A stretch of DNA of 64,000 nucleotides from Osmia lignaria lignaria (Eukaryota > Arthropoda > Insecta > Hymenoptera > Megachilidae), in contig NW_027478168.1 of NCBI RefSeq assembly GCF_051020975.1, positions 10,664,001-10,728,000 of the forward strand. The letters are read 5' to 3'. Below the pieces are notes generated by a model. That model was not told where the DNA came from. It did no database searches and saw only the letters and a list, made by a program, of their open reading frames with translations. A program made the translations under genes and the position numbers. Positions 22,068 through 35,190 of this stretch are shown here, piece by piece; positions within the stretch are counted from its first letter, which is position 1; the number at the start of each line of letters is the position of its first letter.

Positions 22068-23994
22068 TAATTCTCTACAAAAAACGTCTCTTAACATTTT
22101 GCCATAGCTCGCTTCGTTTCCGAGATATTTGCCGATTCAGCTCAAAGGAACTGGCCTGACGGACATATTTCGAGATATTTCTTCTTCTTGTTGTTCTTCC
22201 TCTGCACAGCTAAGCTGGAAGTGGCATTTGCAGCTCGCAATAGTGCAGAGTTATCTCAAAGAAAGGGGCCACGGTGTTTCTGTATCCCTATTATGTTGGT
22301 GCGGCTTCTGAACTTTTAAATATCTCGATATATCTCGAAAACTACGCTTCTGACCAAAAAATATCATAGAACATAAATTGTAGGAAACATAATTCTCTAC
22401 AAAAAACGTCTCTTAACATTTTGCCATAGCTCGCTTCGTTTCCGAGATATTTGCAGATTCAGCTCAAAGGAACTGGCCTGACGGACATATTTCGAGATAT
22501 TTCTTCTTCTTGTTGTTCTTCCTCTGCACAGCTAAGCTGGAAGTGGCATTTGCGGCTCGCACTAGTGCAGAGTTATCTCAAAGAAAGGGGCCACGGTGTT
22601 TCTGTATCCCTATTATGTTGGTGCGGCTTCGGAACTTTTAAATATCTCGATATATCTCGAAAACTACGCTTCTGATCAAAAAATATCATAGAACATAAAT
22701 TGTAGGAAACATAATTCTCTACAAAAAACGTCTCTTAACATTTTGCCATAGCTCGCTTCGTTTCCGAGATATTTGCCGATTCAGCTCAAAGGAACTGGCC
22801 TGACGGACATATTTCGAGATATTTCTTCTTCTTGTTGTTCTTCTTCTGCACAGCTAAGCTGGAAGTGGCATTTGCAGCTCGCAATAGTGCAGAGTTATCT
22901 CAAAGAAAGGGGCCACGGTGTTTCTGTATCTCTATTATGTTGGTGCGGCTTCGGAACTTTTAAATATCTTGATATATCTCGAGAACTACGCGTCTGATCA
23001 AAAAATATCATAGAACATAAGAAGTAGGAAACTTAATTCTCTACAAAAAACGTCTCTTAACATTTTGCCATAGCTCGCTTCGTTTCCGAGATATTTGCAG
23101 ATTCAGCTCAAAGGAACTGGCCTGACGGACATATTTCGAGATATTTCTTCTTCTTGTTGTTCTTCCTCTGCACAGCTAAGCTGGAAGTGGCATTTGCAGC
23201 TCGCAATAGTGCAGAGTTATCTCAAAGAAAGGGGCCACGGTGTTTCTGTATCACTATTATGTTGGTGCGGCTTCGGAACTTTTAAATATCTTGATATATC
23301 TCGAGAACTGCGCATCTGATCAAAAAATATCATACAACATAAAAAGTAGGAAACTTAATTCTCTACAAAAAAGGTCTCTTAACATTTTGCCATACCTCGC
23401 TTCGTTTCCGAGATATTTGCAGATTTATCTCAAGGGAAGGGGCCTGACGGACATATTTCGAGATATTTCTTCTTCTTGTTGTTCTTCTTCTGCACAGCTA
23501 AGCTGGAAGTGGCATTTGCGGCTCGCACTAGTGCAGAGTTATCTCAAAGAAAGGGGCCACGGTGTTTCTGTATCTGTATTATGTTGGTGCGGCTTCTGAA
23601 CTTTTAAATATCTCGATATATCTCGAAAACTACGCTTCTGACCAAAAAATATCATAGAACATAAATTGTAGGAAACATAATTCTCTACAAAAAACGTCTC
23701 TTAACATTTTGCCATAGCTCGCTTCGTTTCCGAGATATTTGCAGATTCAGCTCAAAGGAACTGGCCTGACGGACATATTTCGAGATATTTCTTCTTCTTG
23801 TTGTTCTTCCTCTGCACAGCTAAGCTGGAAGTGGCATTTGCGGCTCGCACTAGTGCAGAGTTATCTCAAAGAAAGGGGCCACGGTGTTTCTGTATCCCTA
23901 TTATGTTGGTGCGGCTTCGGAACTTTTAAATATCTCGATATATCTCGAAAACTACGCTTCTGATCAAAAAATATCATAGAACATAAATTGTAGG

Positions 23995-24000
23995 AAAAAA
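23995..24000 (+). repeat. 1-bp insertion, copy 3 of 4
   Basis: The allele recurs 2578 bp downstream of copy 1, as expected from the 8-monomer block duplication. Confidence 0.9.
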
Positions 24001-24639
24001 TAATTCTCTACAAAAAACGTCTCTTAACATTTTGCCATAGCTCGCTTCGTTTCCGAGATATTTGCCGATTCAGCTCAAAGGAACTGGCCTGACGGACATA
24101 TTTCGAGATATTTCTTCTTCTTGTTGTTCTTCCTCTGCACAGCTAAGCTGGAAGTGGCATTTGCAGCTCGCAATAGTGCAGAGTTATCTCAAAGAAAGGG
24201 GCCACGGTGTTTCTGTATCCCTATTATGTTGGTGCGGCTTCTGAACTTTTAAATATCTCGATATATCTCGAAAACTACGCTTCTGACCAAAAAATATCAT
24301 AGAACATAAATTGTAGGAAACATAATTCTCTACAAAAAACGTCTCGTAACATTTTGCCATAGCTCGCTTCGTTTCCGAGATATTTGCAGATTCAGCTCAA
24401 AGGAACTGGCCTGACGGACATATTTCGAGATATTTCTTCTTCTTGTTGTTCTTCCTCTGCACAGCTAAGCTGGAAGTGGCATTTGCGGCTCGCACTAGTG
24501 CAGAGTTATCTCAAAGAAAGGGGCCACGGTGTTTCTGTATCCCTATTATGTTGGTGCGGCTTCGGAACTTTTAAATATCTCGATATATCTCGAAAACTAC
24601 GCTTCTGATCAAAAAATATCATAGAACATAAATTGTAGG

Positions 24640-24645
24640 AAAAAA
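24640..24645 (+). repeat. 1-bp insertion, copy 4 of 4
   Basis: This lies 2578 bp downstream of copy 2 and 645 bp after copy 3. It completes the two-by-two pattern. Confidence 0.9.
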
Positions 24646-25420
24646 TAATTCTCTACAAAAAACGTCTCTTAACATTTTGCCATAGCTCGCTTCGTTTCCG
24701 AGATATTTGCCGATTCAGCTCAAAGGAACTGGCCTGACGGACATATTTCGAGATATTTCTTCTTCTTGTTGTTCTTCCTCTGCACAGCTAAGCTGGAAGT
24801 GGCATTTGCAGCTCGCAATAGTGCAGAGTTATCTCAAAGAAAGGGGCCACGGTGTTTCTGTATCCCTATTATGTTGGTGCGGCTTCTGAACTTTTAAATA
24901 TCTCGATATATCTCGAAAACTACGCTTCTGACCAAAAAATATCATAGAACATAAATTGTAGGAAACATAATTCTCTACAAAAAACGTCTCTTAACATTTT
25001 GCCATAGCTCGCTTCGTTTCCGAGATATTTGCAGATTCAGCTCAAAGGAACTGGCCTGACGGACATATTTCGAGATATTTCTTCTTCTTGTTGTTCTTCC
25101 TCTGCACAGCTAAGCTGGAAGTGGCATTTGCGGCTCGCACTAGTGCAGAGTTATCTCAAAGAAAGGGGCCACGGTGTTTCTGTATCCCTATTATGTTGGT
25201 GCGGCTTCGGAACTTTTAAATATCTCGATATATCTCGAAAACTACGCTTCTGATCAAAAAATATCATAGAACATAAATTGTAGGAAACATAATTCTCTAC
25301 AAAAAACGTCTCTTAACATTTTGCCATAGCTCGCTTCGTTTCCGAGATATTTGCCGATTCAGCTCAAAGGAACTGGCCTGACGGACATATTTCGAGATAT
25401 TTCTTCTTCTTGTTGTTCTT

Positions 25421-27282
25421 CCTCTGCACAGCTAAGCTGGAAGTGGCATTTGCAGCTCGCAATAGTGCAGAGTTATCTCAAAGAAAGGGGCCACGGTGTT
25501 TCTGTATCTCTATTATGTTTGTGCGGCTTCGAAACTTTTAAATATCTTGATATATCTCGAGAACTACGCATCTGATCAAAAAATATCATAGAACATAAAA
25601 AGTAGGAAACTTAATTCTCTACAAAAAAGGTCTCTTAACATTTTGCCACAGCTCGCTTCGTTTCCGAGATATTTGCAGATTCATCTCAAGGGAAGGGGCC
25701 TGACGGACATATTTCGAGATATTTCTTCTTCTTGTTGTTCTTCTTCTGCACAGCTAAGCTGGAAGTGGCATTTGCGGCTCGCACTAGTGCAGGGTTATCT
25801 CAAAGAAAGGGGCCACGGTGTTTCTGTATCTCTATTATGTTGGTGCGGCTTCGGAACTTTTAAATATCTCGATATATCTCGAAAACTACGCTTCTGATCA
25901 AAAAATATCATAGAACATAAATTGTAGGAAACATAATTCTCTACAAAAAAGGTCTCTTAACATTTTGCCATAGCTCGCTTGGTTTCCGAGATATTTGCAG
26001 ATATATCTCAAGGGAAGGGGCCTGACGGACATATTTCGAGATATTTCTTCTTCTTGTTGTTCTTCTTCTGCACAGCTAAGCTGGAAGTGGCATTTACAGC
26101 TCGCAATAGTGCAGAGTTATCTCAAAGAAAGGGGCCACGGTGTTTCTGTATCTCTATTATGTTGGTGCGGCTTCGGAACTTTTAAATATCTTGATATATC
26201 TCGAGAACTACGCATCTGATCAAAAAATATCATAGAACATAAAAAGTAGGAAACCTAATTCTCTACAAAAAAGGTCTCTTAACATTTTGCCATAGCTCTC
26301 TTCGTTTCCGAGATATTTGCAGATTTATCTCAAGGGAAGGGGCCTGACGGACATATTTCGAGATATTTCTTCTTCTTGTTGTTCTTCTTCTGCACAGCTA
26401 AGCTGGAAGTGGCATTTACAGCTCGCAATAGTGCAGAGTTATCTCAAAGAAAGGGGCCACGGTGTTTCTGTATCTCTATTATGTTGGTGCGGCTTCGGAA
26501 CTTTTAAATATCTTGATATATCTCGAGAACTACGCATCTGATCAAAAAATATCATAGAAGATAAAAAGTAGGAAACTTAATTCTCTACAAAAAAGGTCTC
26601 TTAACATTTTGCCATAGCTCGCTTCGTTTCCGAGATATTTGCAGATTTATCTCAAGGGAAGGGGCCTGACGGACATATTTCGAGATATTTCTTCTTCTTG
26701 TTGTTCTTCTTCTGCACAGCTAAGCTGGAAGTGGCATTTGCGGCTCGCACTAGTGCAGAGTTATCTCAAAGAAAGGGGCCACGGTGTTTTTGTATCTGTA
26801 TTATGTTGGTGCGGCTTTGGAACTTTTAAATATCTCGATATATCTCGAAAACCACGCTTCTGATGAAAAAATATCATAGAACATAAATTGTAGGAAACAT
26901 AATTCTCTACAAAAAAGGTCTCTTAACATTTTGCCATAGCTCGCTTCGTTTCCGAGATATTTGCAGATATATCTCAAGGGAAGGGGCCTGACGGACATAT
27001 TTCGAGATATTTCTTCTTCTTGTTGTTCTTCTTCTGCACAGCTAAGCTGGAAGTGGCATTTGCGGCTCGCACTAGTGCAGAGTTATCTCAAAGAAAGGGG
27101 CCACGGTGTTTCTGTATCTCTATTATGTTGGTGCGGCTTTGGAACTTTTAAATATCTCGATATATCTCGAAAACTACGCTTCTGATCAAAAAATATCATA
27201 GAACATAAATTGTAGGAAACATAATTCTCTACAAAAAAGGTCTCTTAACATTTTGCCATAGCTCGCTTCGTTTCCGAGATAT
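25421..27282 (+). repeat. Irregular monomers after the 8-monomer block
   Basis: This stretch holds the end of the 25351 unit, with unique TTTGTGCGGC and CTTCGAAAC, followed by five ordinary units. The unit at 25673 is preceded by CCACAGCTCGC and has CAGGGTTATC. 25995 follows CTTGGTTTCC. 26639 has GTTTTTGTATCTG, GGCTTTGG and CTGATGAAAAA. 26961 shares GGCTTTGG with 26639. All are 322 bp. Confidence 0.85.
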
Positions 27283-28570
27283 TTGCAGATATATCTCAAG
27301 GGAAGGGGCCTGACGGACATATTTCGAGATATTTCTTCTTCTTGTTGTTCTTCTTCTGCGCAGCTAAGCTGGAAGTGGCATTTGCAGCTCGCAATAGTGC
27401 AGAGATATCTCAAAGAAAGGGGCCACGCTGTTTCTGTATCTCTATTATGTTGGTGCGGCTTCGGAACTTTTAAATATCTTGATATATATCGAGAGCTACG
27501 CGTCTGATCAAAAAATATCATAGAACATAAAAAGTAGGAAACATAATTCTCTACAAAAAAGGTCTGTTAACATTTTGCCATAGCTCGCTTCGTTTCCGAG
27601 ATATTTGCAGATTTATCTCAAGGGAAGGGGCCTGACGGACATATTTCGAGATATTTCTTCTTCTTGTTGTTCTTCCTCCGCACAGCTAAGCTGGAAGTGG
27701 CATTTGCAGCTCGCACTAGTGCAGAGTTATCTCAAAGAAAGGGGCCACGGTGTTTCTGTATCTCTATTATGTTGGTGCGGCTTCGGAACTTTCAAATATC
27801 TCGAGATATCTCGAAAACTACGCTTCTGATCAAAAAATATCATAGAACATAAATTGTAGGAAACATAATTCTCTACAAAAAAGGTCTCTTAACATTTTGT
27901 CATAGCTCGCTTCGTTTCCGAGATATTTGCAGATATATCTCAAAGGAACTGGCCTGACGGACATATTTCGAGATATTTCTTCTTCTTGTTGTTCTTCCTC
28001 TGCACAGCTAAGCTGGAAGTGGCATTTGCAGCTCGCAATAGTGCAGAGATATCTCAAAGAAAGGGGCCACGCTGTTTCTGTATCTCTATTATGTTGGTGC
28101 GGCTTCGGAACTTTTAAATATCTTGATATATCTCGAGAGCTACGCGTCTGATCAAAAAATATCATAGAACATAAAAAGTAGGAAACATAATTCTCTACAA
28201 AAAAGGTCGCTTAACATTTTGCCATAGCTCGCTTCGTTTCCGAGATATTTGCATATTTATCTCAAGGGAAAGGGCCTGACGGACATATTTCGAGATATTT
28301 CTTCTTCTTGTTGTTCTTCTTCTGCACAGCTAAGCTGGAAGTGGCATTTGCGGCTCGCACTAGTGCAGAGTTATCTCAAAGAAAGGGGCCACGGTGTTTC
28401 TGTATCTCTATTATGTTGGTGCGGCTTCGGAACTTTTAATTATCTCGATATATCTCGAAAACTACGCTTCTGATCAAAAAATATCATAGAACATAAATTG
28501 TAGCAAACATAATTCTCTACAAAAAAGGTCTCTTAACATTTTGCCATAGCTCGCTTCGTTTCCGAGATAT
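27283..28570 (+). repeat. Dimer repeat (644 bp offset)
   Basis: The units at 27283 and 27927 share GAGATATCTCAAAG, CCACGCTGTTTC and CGAGAGCTACGCGTCTG. They are separated by K-type units at 27605 and 28249. The unit at 27605 has CTCCGCACAGC and CTCGAGATATCTCG; 28249 opens with TTGCATATT and has TTTAATTATC. The 5' part of 27927 differs from 27283 (CAAAGGAACTGG against CAAGGGAAGGGG), so the duplicated piece starts inside the unit. Confidence 0.82.
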
Positions 28571-29214
28571 TTGCAGATATATCTCAAGGGAAGGGGCCTG
28601 ACGGGCATATTTCGAGATATTTCTTCTTCTTGTTGTTCTTCTTCTGCACAGCTAAGCTGGAAGTGGCATTTACAGCTCGCAATAGTGCAGAGTTATCTCA
28701 AAGAAAGGGGCCACGGTGTTTCTGTATCTCTATTATGTTGGTGCGGCTTCGGAACTTTTAAATATCTTGATATATCTCGAGAACTACGCATCCGATCAAA
28801 AAATATCATAGAACATGAAAAGTAGGAAACTTAATTGTCTACAAAAAAGGTCTCTTAACATTTTGCCATAGCTCTCTTCGTTTCCGAGATATTTGCAGAT
28901 TTATCTCAAGGGAAGTGGCCTGACGGACATATTTCGAGATATTTCTTCTTCTTGTTGTTCTTCTTCTGCACAGCTAAGCTGGAAGTGGCATTTGCAGCTC
29001 GCAAGAGCGCAGAGTTATCCCAAAGAAAGGGGCCACGGTGTTTCTGTATCTCTATTATGTTGGTGCGGCTTCGGAACTTTTACATATCTCGATATATCTC
29101 GAAAACTACGCTTCTGATCAAAAAATATCATAGAACATAAATTGTAGGAAACATAATTCTCTACAAAAAAGGTCTCTAAACATTTTGCCATAGCTCATTT
29201 CGTTTCCGAGATAT
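28571..29214 (+). repeat. Two single monomers
   Basis: The unit at 28571 has GACGGGCATATT, GCATCCGATC and a tail with ACATGAAAAG and TTAATTGTC. The unit at 28893 has GGGAAGTGGCC, GCAAGAGCGCAG, TATCCCAAAG and TTTTACATATC. Neither has a close neighbour copy, although GGGAAGTGGCC and TATCCCAAAG reappear together from 41446 onward. Confidence 0.83.
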
Positions 29215-32200
29215 TTGCAGATTTATCTCAAGGGAAGGGTCCTGATGGACATATTTCGAGATATTTCTTCTTCTTGTTGTTCTTTTTCTGCACAGCTAAA
29301 CTGGAAGTGGCATTTCCAGCTCGCAATCGTGCAGAGTTATCTCAAAGAAAGGGGCCACGGTGTTTCTGTATCTCTATTATGTTGGTGCGTCTTCGGAACT
29401 TTTAAATATCTCGATATATCTCGAAAACTACGCTTCTGATCAAAAAATATCATAGAACATAAATTGCAGGAAACATAATTCTCTACAAAAAAGGTCTCTT
29501 AACATTTTGCCATAGCTCGTTTCGTTTCCGAGATATTTGCAGATTCAGCTCAAAGGAACTGGCCTGACGGACATATTTCGAGATATTTCTTCTTCTTGTT
29601 GTTCTTCCTCTGCACAGCTAAGCTGGAAGTGGCATTTGCAGCTCGCAATAGTGCAGAGTTATCTCAAAGAAAGGGGCCACGGTGTTTCTGTATCTCTATT
29701 ATGTTGGTGCGGCTTCGGAACTTTTAAATATCTTGATATATCTCGAGAACTACGCATCTGATCAAAAAATATCATAGAACATAAAAAGTAGGAAACTTAA
29801 TTCTCTACAAAAAAGGTCTCTTAACATTTTGCCATAGCTCGCTTCGTTTCCGAGATATTTGCATATTTATCTCAAGGGAAGGGGCCTGACGGACATATTT
29901 CGAGATATTTCTTCTTCTTGTTGTTCTTCTTCTGCACAGCTAAGCTGGAAGTGGCATTTACAGCTCGCAATAGTGCAGAGTTATCTCAAAGAAAGGGGCC
30001 ACGGTGTTTCTGTATCTCTATTATGTTGGTGCTGCTTCGGAACTTTTAAATATCCTGATATATCTCGAGAACTACGCATCTGATCAAAAAATATCATAGA
30101 ACATGAAAAGTAGGAAACTTAATTCTCTACAAAAAAGGTCTCTTAACATTTTGCCATAGCTCTCTTCGTTTCCGAGATATTTGCAGATTTATCTCAAGGG
30201 AAGGGGCCTGACGGACATATTTCGAGATATTTCTTCTTCTTGTTGTTCTTCTTCTGCACAGCTAAGCTCGAAGTGGCATTTGCAGCTCGCAATAGTGCAG
30301 AGTTATCTCAAAGAAAGAGGCCACGGTGTTTCTGTACCTCTATTATGTTGGTGCAGCTTCGGAACTTTTAAATATCTTGATATATCTCGAGAACTACGCA
30401 TCTGATCAAAAAATATCATCGAACATAAAAAGTAGGAAACTTAATTCTCTACAAAAAAGGTCTCTTAACATTTTGCCATAGCTCGCTTCGTTTCCGAGAT
30501 ATTTGCAGATTTATCTCAAGGGAAGTGGCCTGACGGGCATATTTCGAGATATTTCTTCTTCTTGTTGTTCTTCTTCTGCACAGCTAAGCTCGAAGTGGCA
30601 TTTGCAGCTCGCAATAGTGCAGAGTTATCTCAAAGAAAGAGGCCACGGTGTTTCTGTACCTCTATTATGTTGGTGCGTCTTCGGAACTTTTAAATATCTC
30701 GATATATCTCGAAAACTACGCTTCTGATCAAAAAATATCATAGAACATAAATTGCAGGAAACATAATTCTCTACAAAAAAGGTCTCTTAACATTTTGCCA
30801 TAGCTCGTTTCGTTTCCGAGATATTTGCAGATTCAGCTCAAAGGAACTGGCCTGACGGACATATTTCGAGATATTTCTTCTTCTTGTTGTTCTTCCTCTG
30901 CACAGCTAAGCTGGAAGTGGCATTTGCAGCTCGCAATAGTGCAGAGTTATCTCAAAGAAAGGGGCCACGGTGTTTCTGTATCTCTATTATGTTGGTGCGG
31001 CTTCGGAACTTTTAAATATCTTGATATATCTCGAGAACTACGCATCTGATCAAAAAATATCATAGAACATAAAAAGTAGGAAACTTAATTCTCTACAAAA
31101 AAGGTCTCTTAACATTTTGCCATAGCTCGCTTCGTTTCCGAGATATTTGCATATTTATCTCAAGGGAAGGGGCCTGACGGACATATTTCGAGATATTTCT
31201 TCTTCTTGTTGTTCTTCTTCTGCACAGCTAAGCTGGAAGTGGCATTTGCGGCTCGCACTATTGCAGAGTTATCTCAAAGAAAGGGGCCACAGTGTTTCTG
31301 TATCTGTATTATGTTGGTGCGGCTTCGGAACTTTTAAATATCTTGATATATCTCGAGAACTACGCATCTGATCAAAAAATATCATGGAAGATAAAAAGTA
31401 GGAAACTTAATTCTCTACAAAAAAGGTCTCTCAACATTTCGCCATAGCTCGCTTCGTTTCCGAGATATTTGCAGATTTATCTCAAGGGAAGGGGCCTGTC
31501 GGACATATTTCGAGATATTTCTTCTTCTTGTTGCTCTTCTTCTGCACAGCTAAGCTGGAAGTGGCATTTGCGGCTCGCACTATTGCAGAGTTATCTCAAA
31601 GAAAGGGGCCACGGTGTTTCTGTATCTGTATTATGTTGGTGCGGCTTCGGAACTTTTAAATATCTTGATATATCTCGAGAACTACGCATCTGATCAAAAA
31701 ATATCATAGAAGATAAAAAGTAGGAAACTTAATTCTCTACAAAAAAGGTCTCTTAACATTTTGCCATAGCTCGCTTCGTTTCCGAGATATTTGCAGATTT
31801 ATCTCAAGGGAAGGGGCCTAACGGACATATTTCGAGATATTTCTTCTTCTTGTTGTTCTTCTTCCGCACAGCTAAACTGGAAGTGGCATTTCCAGCTCGC
31901 AATAGTGCAGAGTTATCTCAAAGAAAGGAGCCACGGTGTTTCTGTATCTCTATTATGTTGGTGCGGCTTCGGAACTTTTAAATATCTTGATATATCTCGA
32001 GAACTACGCATCTGATCAAAAAATATCATAGAACATAAAAAGTAGGAAACCTAATTCTCTACAAAAAAGGTCTCTTAACATTTTGCCATACCTCGCTTCG
32101 TTTCCGAGATATTTGCAGATATATCTCAAGGGAAGGGGCCTGACGGACATATTTCGAGATATTTCTTCTTCTTGTTGTTCTTCTTCTGCACAGCTAAGCT

Positions 32201-34117
32201 GGAAGTGGCATTTGCGGCTCGCACTAGTGCAGAGTTATCTCAACGAAAGGGGCCACGGTGTTTCTGTATCTCTATTATGTTGGTGCGGCTTCGGAACTTT
32301 TAAATATCTCGATATATCTCGAAAACTACGCTTCTGATCAAAAAATATCATAGAACATAAATTGTAGGAAACATAATTCTCTACAAAAAAGGTCTCTAAA
32401 CATTTTGCCATAGCTCATTTCGTTTCCGAGATATTTGCAGATTTATCTCAAGGGAAGGGTCCTGATGGACATATTTCGAGATATTTCTTCTTCTTGTTGT
32501 TCTTTTTCTGCACAGCTAAACTGGAAGTGGCATTTCCAGCTCGCAATCGTGCAGAGTTATCTCAAAGAAAGGGGCCACGGTGTTTCTGTATCTCTATTAT
32601 GTTGGTGCGGCTTCGGAACTTTTAAATATCTTGATATATCTCGAGAACTACGCATCTGATCAAAAAATATCATAGAACATAAAAAGTAGGAAACTTAATT
32701 CTCTACAAAAAAGGTCTCTTAACATTTTGCCATAGCTCGCTTCGTTTCCGAGATATTTGCATATTTATCTCAAGGGAAGGGGCCTGACGGACATATTTCG
32801 AGATATTTCTTCTTCTTGTTGTTCTTCTTCTGCACAGCTAAGCTGGAAGTGGCATTTACAGCTCGCAATAGTGCAGAGTTATCTCAAAGAAAGGGGCCAC
32901 GGTGTTTCTGTATCTCTATTATGTTGGTGCTGCTTCGGAACTTTTAAATATCTTGATATATCTCGAGAACTACGCATTTGATCAAAAAATATCATAGAAC
33001 ATGAAAAGTAGGAAACTTAATTCTCTACAAAAAAGGTCTCTTAACATTTTGCCATAGCTCTCTTCGTTTCCGAGATATTTGCAGATTTATCTCAAGGGAA
33101 GGGGCCTGACGGACATATTTCGAGATATTTCTTCTTCTTGTTGTTCTTCTTCTGCACAGCTAAGCTCGAAGTGGCATTTGCAGCTCGCAATAGTGCAGAG
33201 TTATCTCAAAGAAAGAGGCCACGGTGTTTCTGTACCTCTATTATGTTGGTGCGTCTTCGGAACTTTTAAATATCTCGATATATCTCGAAAACTACGCTTC
33301 TGATCAAAAAATATCATAGAACATAAATTGCAGGAAACATAATTCTCTACAAAAAAGGTCTCTTAACATTTTGCCATAGCTCGTTTCGTTTCCGAGATAT
33401 TTGCAGATTCAGCTCAAAGGAACTGGCCTGACGGACATATTTCGAGATATTTCTTCTTCTTGTTGTTCTTCCTCTGCACAGCTAAGCTGGAAGTGGCATT
33501 TGCAGCTCGCAATAGTGCAGAGTTATCTCAAAGAAAGGGGCCACGGTGTTTCTGTATCTCTATTATGTTGGTGCGGCTTCGGAACTTTTAAATATCTTGA
33601 TATATCTCGAGAACTACGCATCTGATCAAAAAATATCATAGAACATAAAAAGTAGGAAACTTAATTCTCTACAAAAAAGGTCTCTTAACATTTTGCCATA
33701 GCTCGCTTCGTTTCCGAGATATTTGCATATTTATCTCAAGGGAAGGGGCCTGACGGACATATTTCGAGATATTTCTTCTTCTTGTTGTTCTTCTTCTGCA
33801 CAGCTAAGCTGGAAGTGGCATTTACAGCTCGCAATAGTGCAGAGTTATCTCAAAGAAAGGGGCCACGGTGTTTCTGTATCTCTATTATGTTGGTGCTGCT
33901 TCGGAACTTTTAAATATCCTGATATATCTCGAGAACTACGCATCTGATCAAAAAATATCATAGAACATGAAAAGTAGGAAACTTAATTCTCTACAAAAAA
34001 GGTCTCTTAACATTTTGCCATAGCTCGCTTCGTTTCCGAGATATTTGCAGATTTATCTCAAGGGAAGGGGCCGGACGGACATATTTCGAGATATTTCTTC
34101 TTCTTGTTGTTCTTCTT
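29215..34117 (+). repeat. Interleaved duplications at 4-, 8-, 10- and 12-monomer offsets
   Basis: The unit at 29215 reappears at 32435 (3220 bp), with CTCTAAACATTTTGCC, AGCTCATTTCG and TCTTTTTCTGC. The unit at 29537, with GCAGGAAACATAATTC and GCTCGTTTCG before it, reappears at 30825 (1288 bp) and 33401 (2576 bp after 30825). The 29859 unit, with GTGCTGCTTC and TATCCTGATAT, reappears at 33723 (3864 bp). 30503, with GTGCGTCTTCGG, reappears at 33079. No single period fits all of these. The stretch looks like several overlapping exchanges between misaligned copies rather than a clean HOR. Confidence 0.82.
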
Positions 34118-35190
34118 CTGCACAGCTAAGCTGGAAGTGGCATTTGCGGCTCGCACTATTGCAGAGTTATCTCAAAGAAAGGGGCCACAGTGTTTCTGTA
34201 TCTGTATTATGTTGGTGCGGCTTCGGAACTTTTAAATATCTTGATATATCTCGAGAACTACGCATCTGATCAAAAAATATCATGGAAGATAAAAAGTAGG
34301 AAACTTAATTCTCTACAAAAAAGGTCTCTCAACATTTCGCCATAGCTCGCTTCGTTTCCGAGATATTTGCAGATTTATCTCAAGGGAAGGGGCCTGTCGG
34401 ACATATTTCGAGATATTTCTTCTTCTTGTTGCTCTTCTTCTGCACAGCTAAGCTGGAAGTGGCATTTGCGGCTCGCACTATTGCAGAGTTATCTCAAAGA
34501 AAGGGGCCACGGTGTTTCTGTATCTGTATTATGTTGGTGCGGCTTCGGAACTTTTAAATATCTTGATATATCTCGAGAACTACGCATCTGATCAAAAAAT
34601 ATCATAGAAGATAAAAAGTAGGAAACTTAATTCTCTACAAAAAAGGTCTCTTAACATTTTGCCATAGCTCGCTTCGTTTCCGAGATATTTGCAGATTTAT
34701 CTCAAGGGAAGGGGCCTAACGGACATATTTCGAGATATTTCTTCTTCTTGTTGTTCTTCTTCCGCACAGCTAAACTGGAAGTGGCATTTCCAGCTCGCAA
34801 TAGTGCAGAGTTATCTCAAAGAAAGGAGCCACGGTGTTTCTGTATCTCTATTATGTTGGTGCGGCTTCGGAACTTTTAAATATCTTGATATATCTCGAGA
34901 ACTACGCATCTGATCAAAAAATATCATAGAACATAAAAAGTAGGAAACCTAATTCTCTACAAAAAAGGTCTCTTAACATTTTGCCATACCTCGCTTCGTT
35001 TCCGAGATATTTGCAGATATATCTCAAGGGAAGGGGCCTGACGGACATATTTCGAGATATTTCTTCTTCTTGTTGTTCTTCTTCTGCACAGCTAAGCTGG
35101 AAGTGGCATTTGCGGCTCGCACTAGTGCAGAGTTATCTCAACGAAAGGGGCCACGGTGTTTCTGTATCTCTATTATGTTGGTGCGGCTTC
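31220..35190 (+). repeat. 9-monomer duplication (offset 2898 bp)
   Basis: About 31220-32300 matches about 34118-35190. Shared variants are CACTATTGCAG with CCACAGTGTTTC and ATCATGGAAG, TCAACATTTCGCC, GCCTGTCGG with TTGCTCTTC, TTCCGCACAGC with AAAGGAGCC, and CCATACCTCGC with CAACGAAAGG. Upstream, the opening boxes differ (TTGCATATT at 31147 against TTGCAGATT and GGCCGGACGG at 34045). Downstream, one copy is K (32290) and the other R (35188). Confidence 0.88.

Larger units (their letters stand above)
21161..22772 (+). repeat. Nested dimers (645 bp) inside the 8-monomer block
   Basis: Units alternate between a TTGCAGATTCAGCTC/GCGGCTCGCACTAG type (21161, 21806, 22451) and a TTGCCGATTCAGCTC/CTTCTGAAC type (21484, 22129). 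The dimers starting at 21161 and 21806 are 645 bp because of a 1-bp insertion. The third dimer loses the insertion. The same arrangement is copied at 23739-25350. Dimer expansion therefore came before duplication of the whole block. Confidence 0.9.
20262..25420 (+). repeat. 8-monomer block duplicated in tandem (offset 2578 bp)
   Basis: About 20262-22840 matches about 22840-25420 at a constant offset of 2578 bp, which is 8 x 322 plus 2. Shared rare variants include GCGTCTGATC with AAGAAGTAGG, TGTATCACTATTATG with GAACTGCGC, CCATACCTCGC, TATCTGTATT with CTTCTGAAC, GACCAAAAAATATC, and two 1-bp A insertions per copy. I saw one difference, CGTCTCGTAAC at 24341-24351 for CGTCTCTTAAC. The unit at 22773 is the junction: its 5' part is a CCGATTCAGCTC unit and its 3' part is the tail of the 20195 unit. 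The two copies are very similar and the duplication looks recent. Confidence 0.92.
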
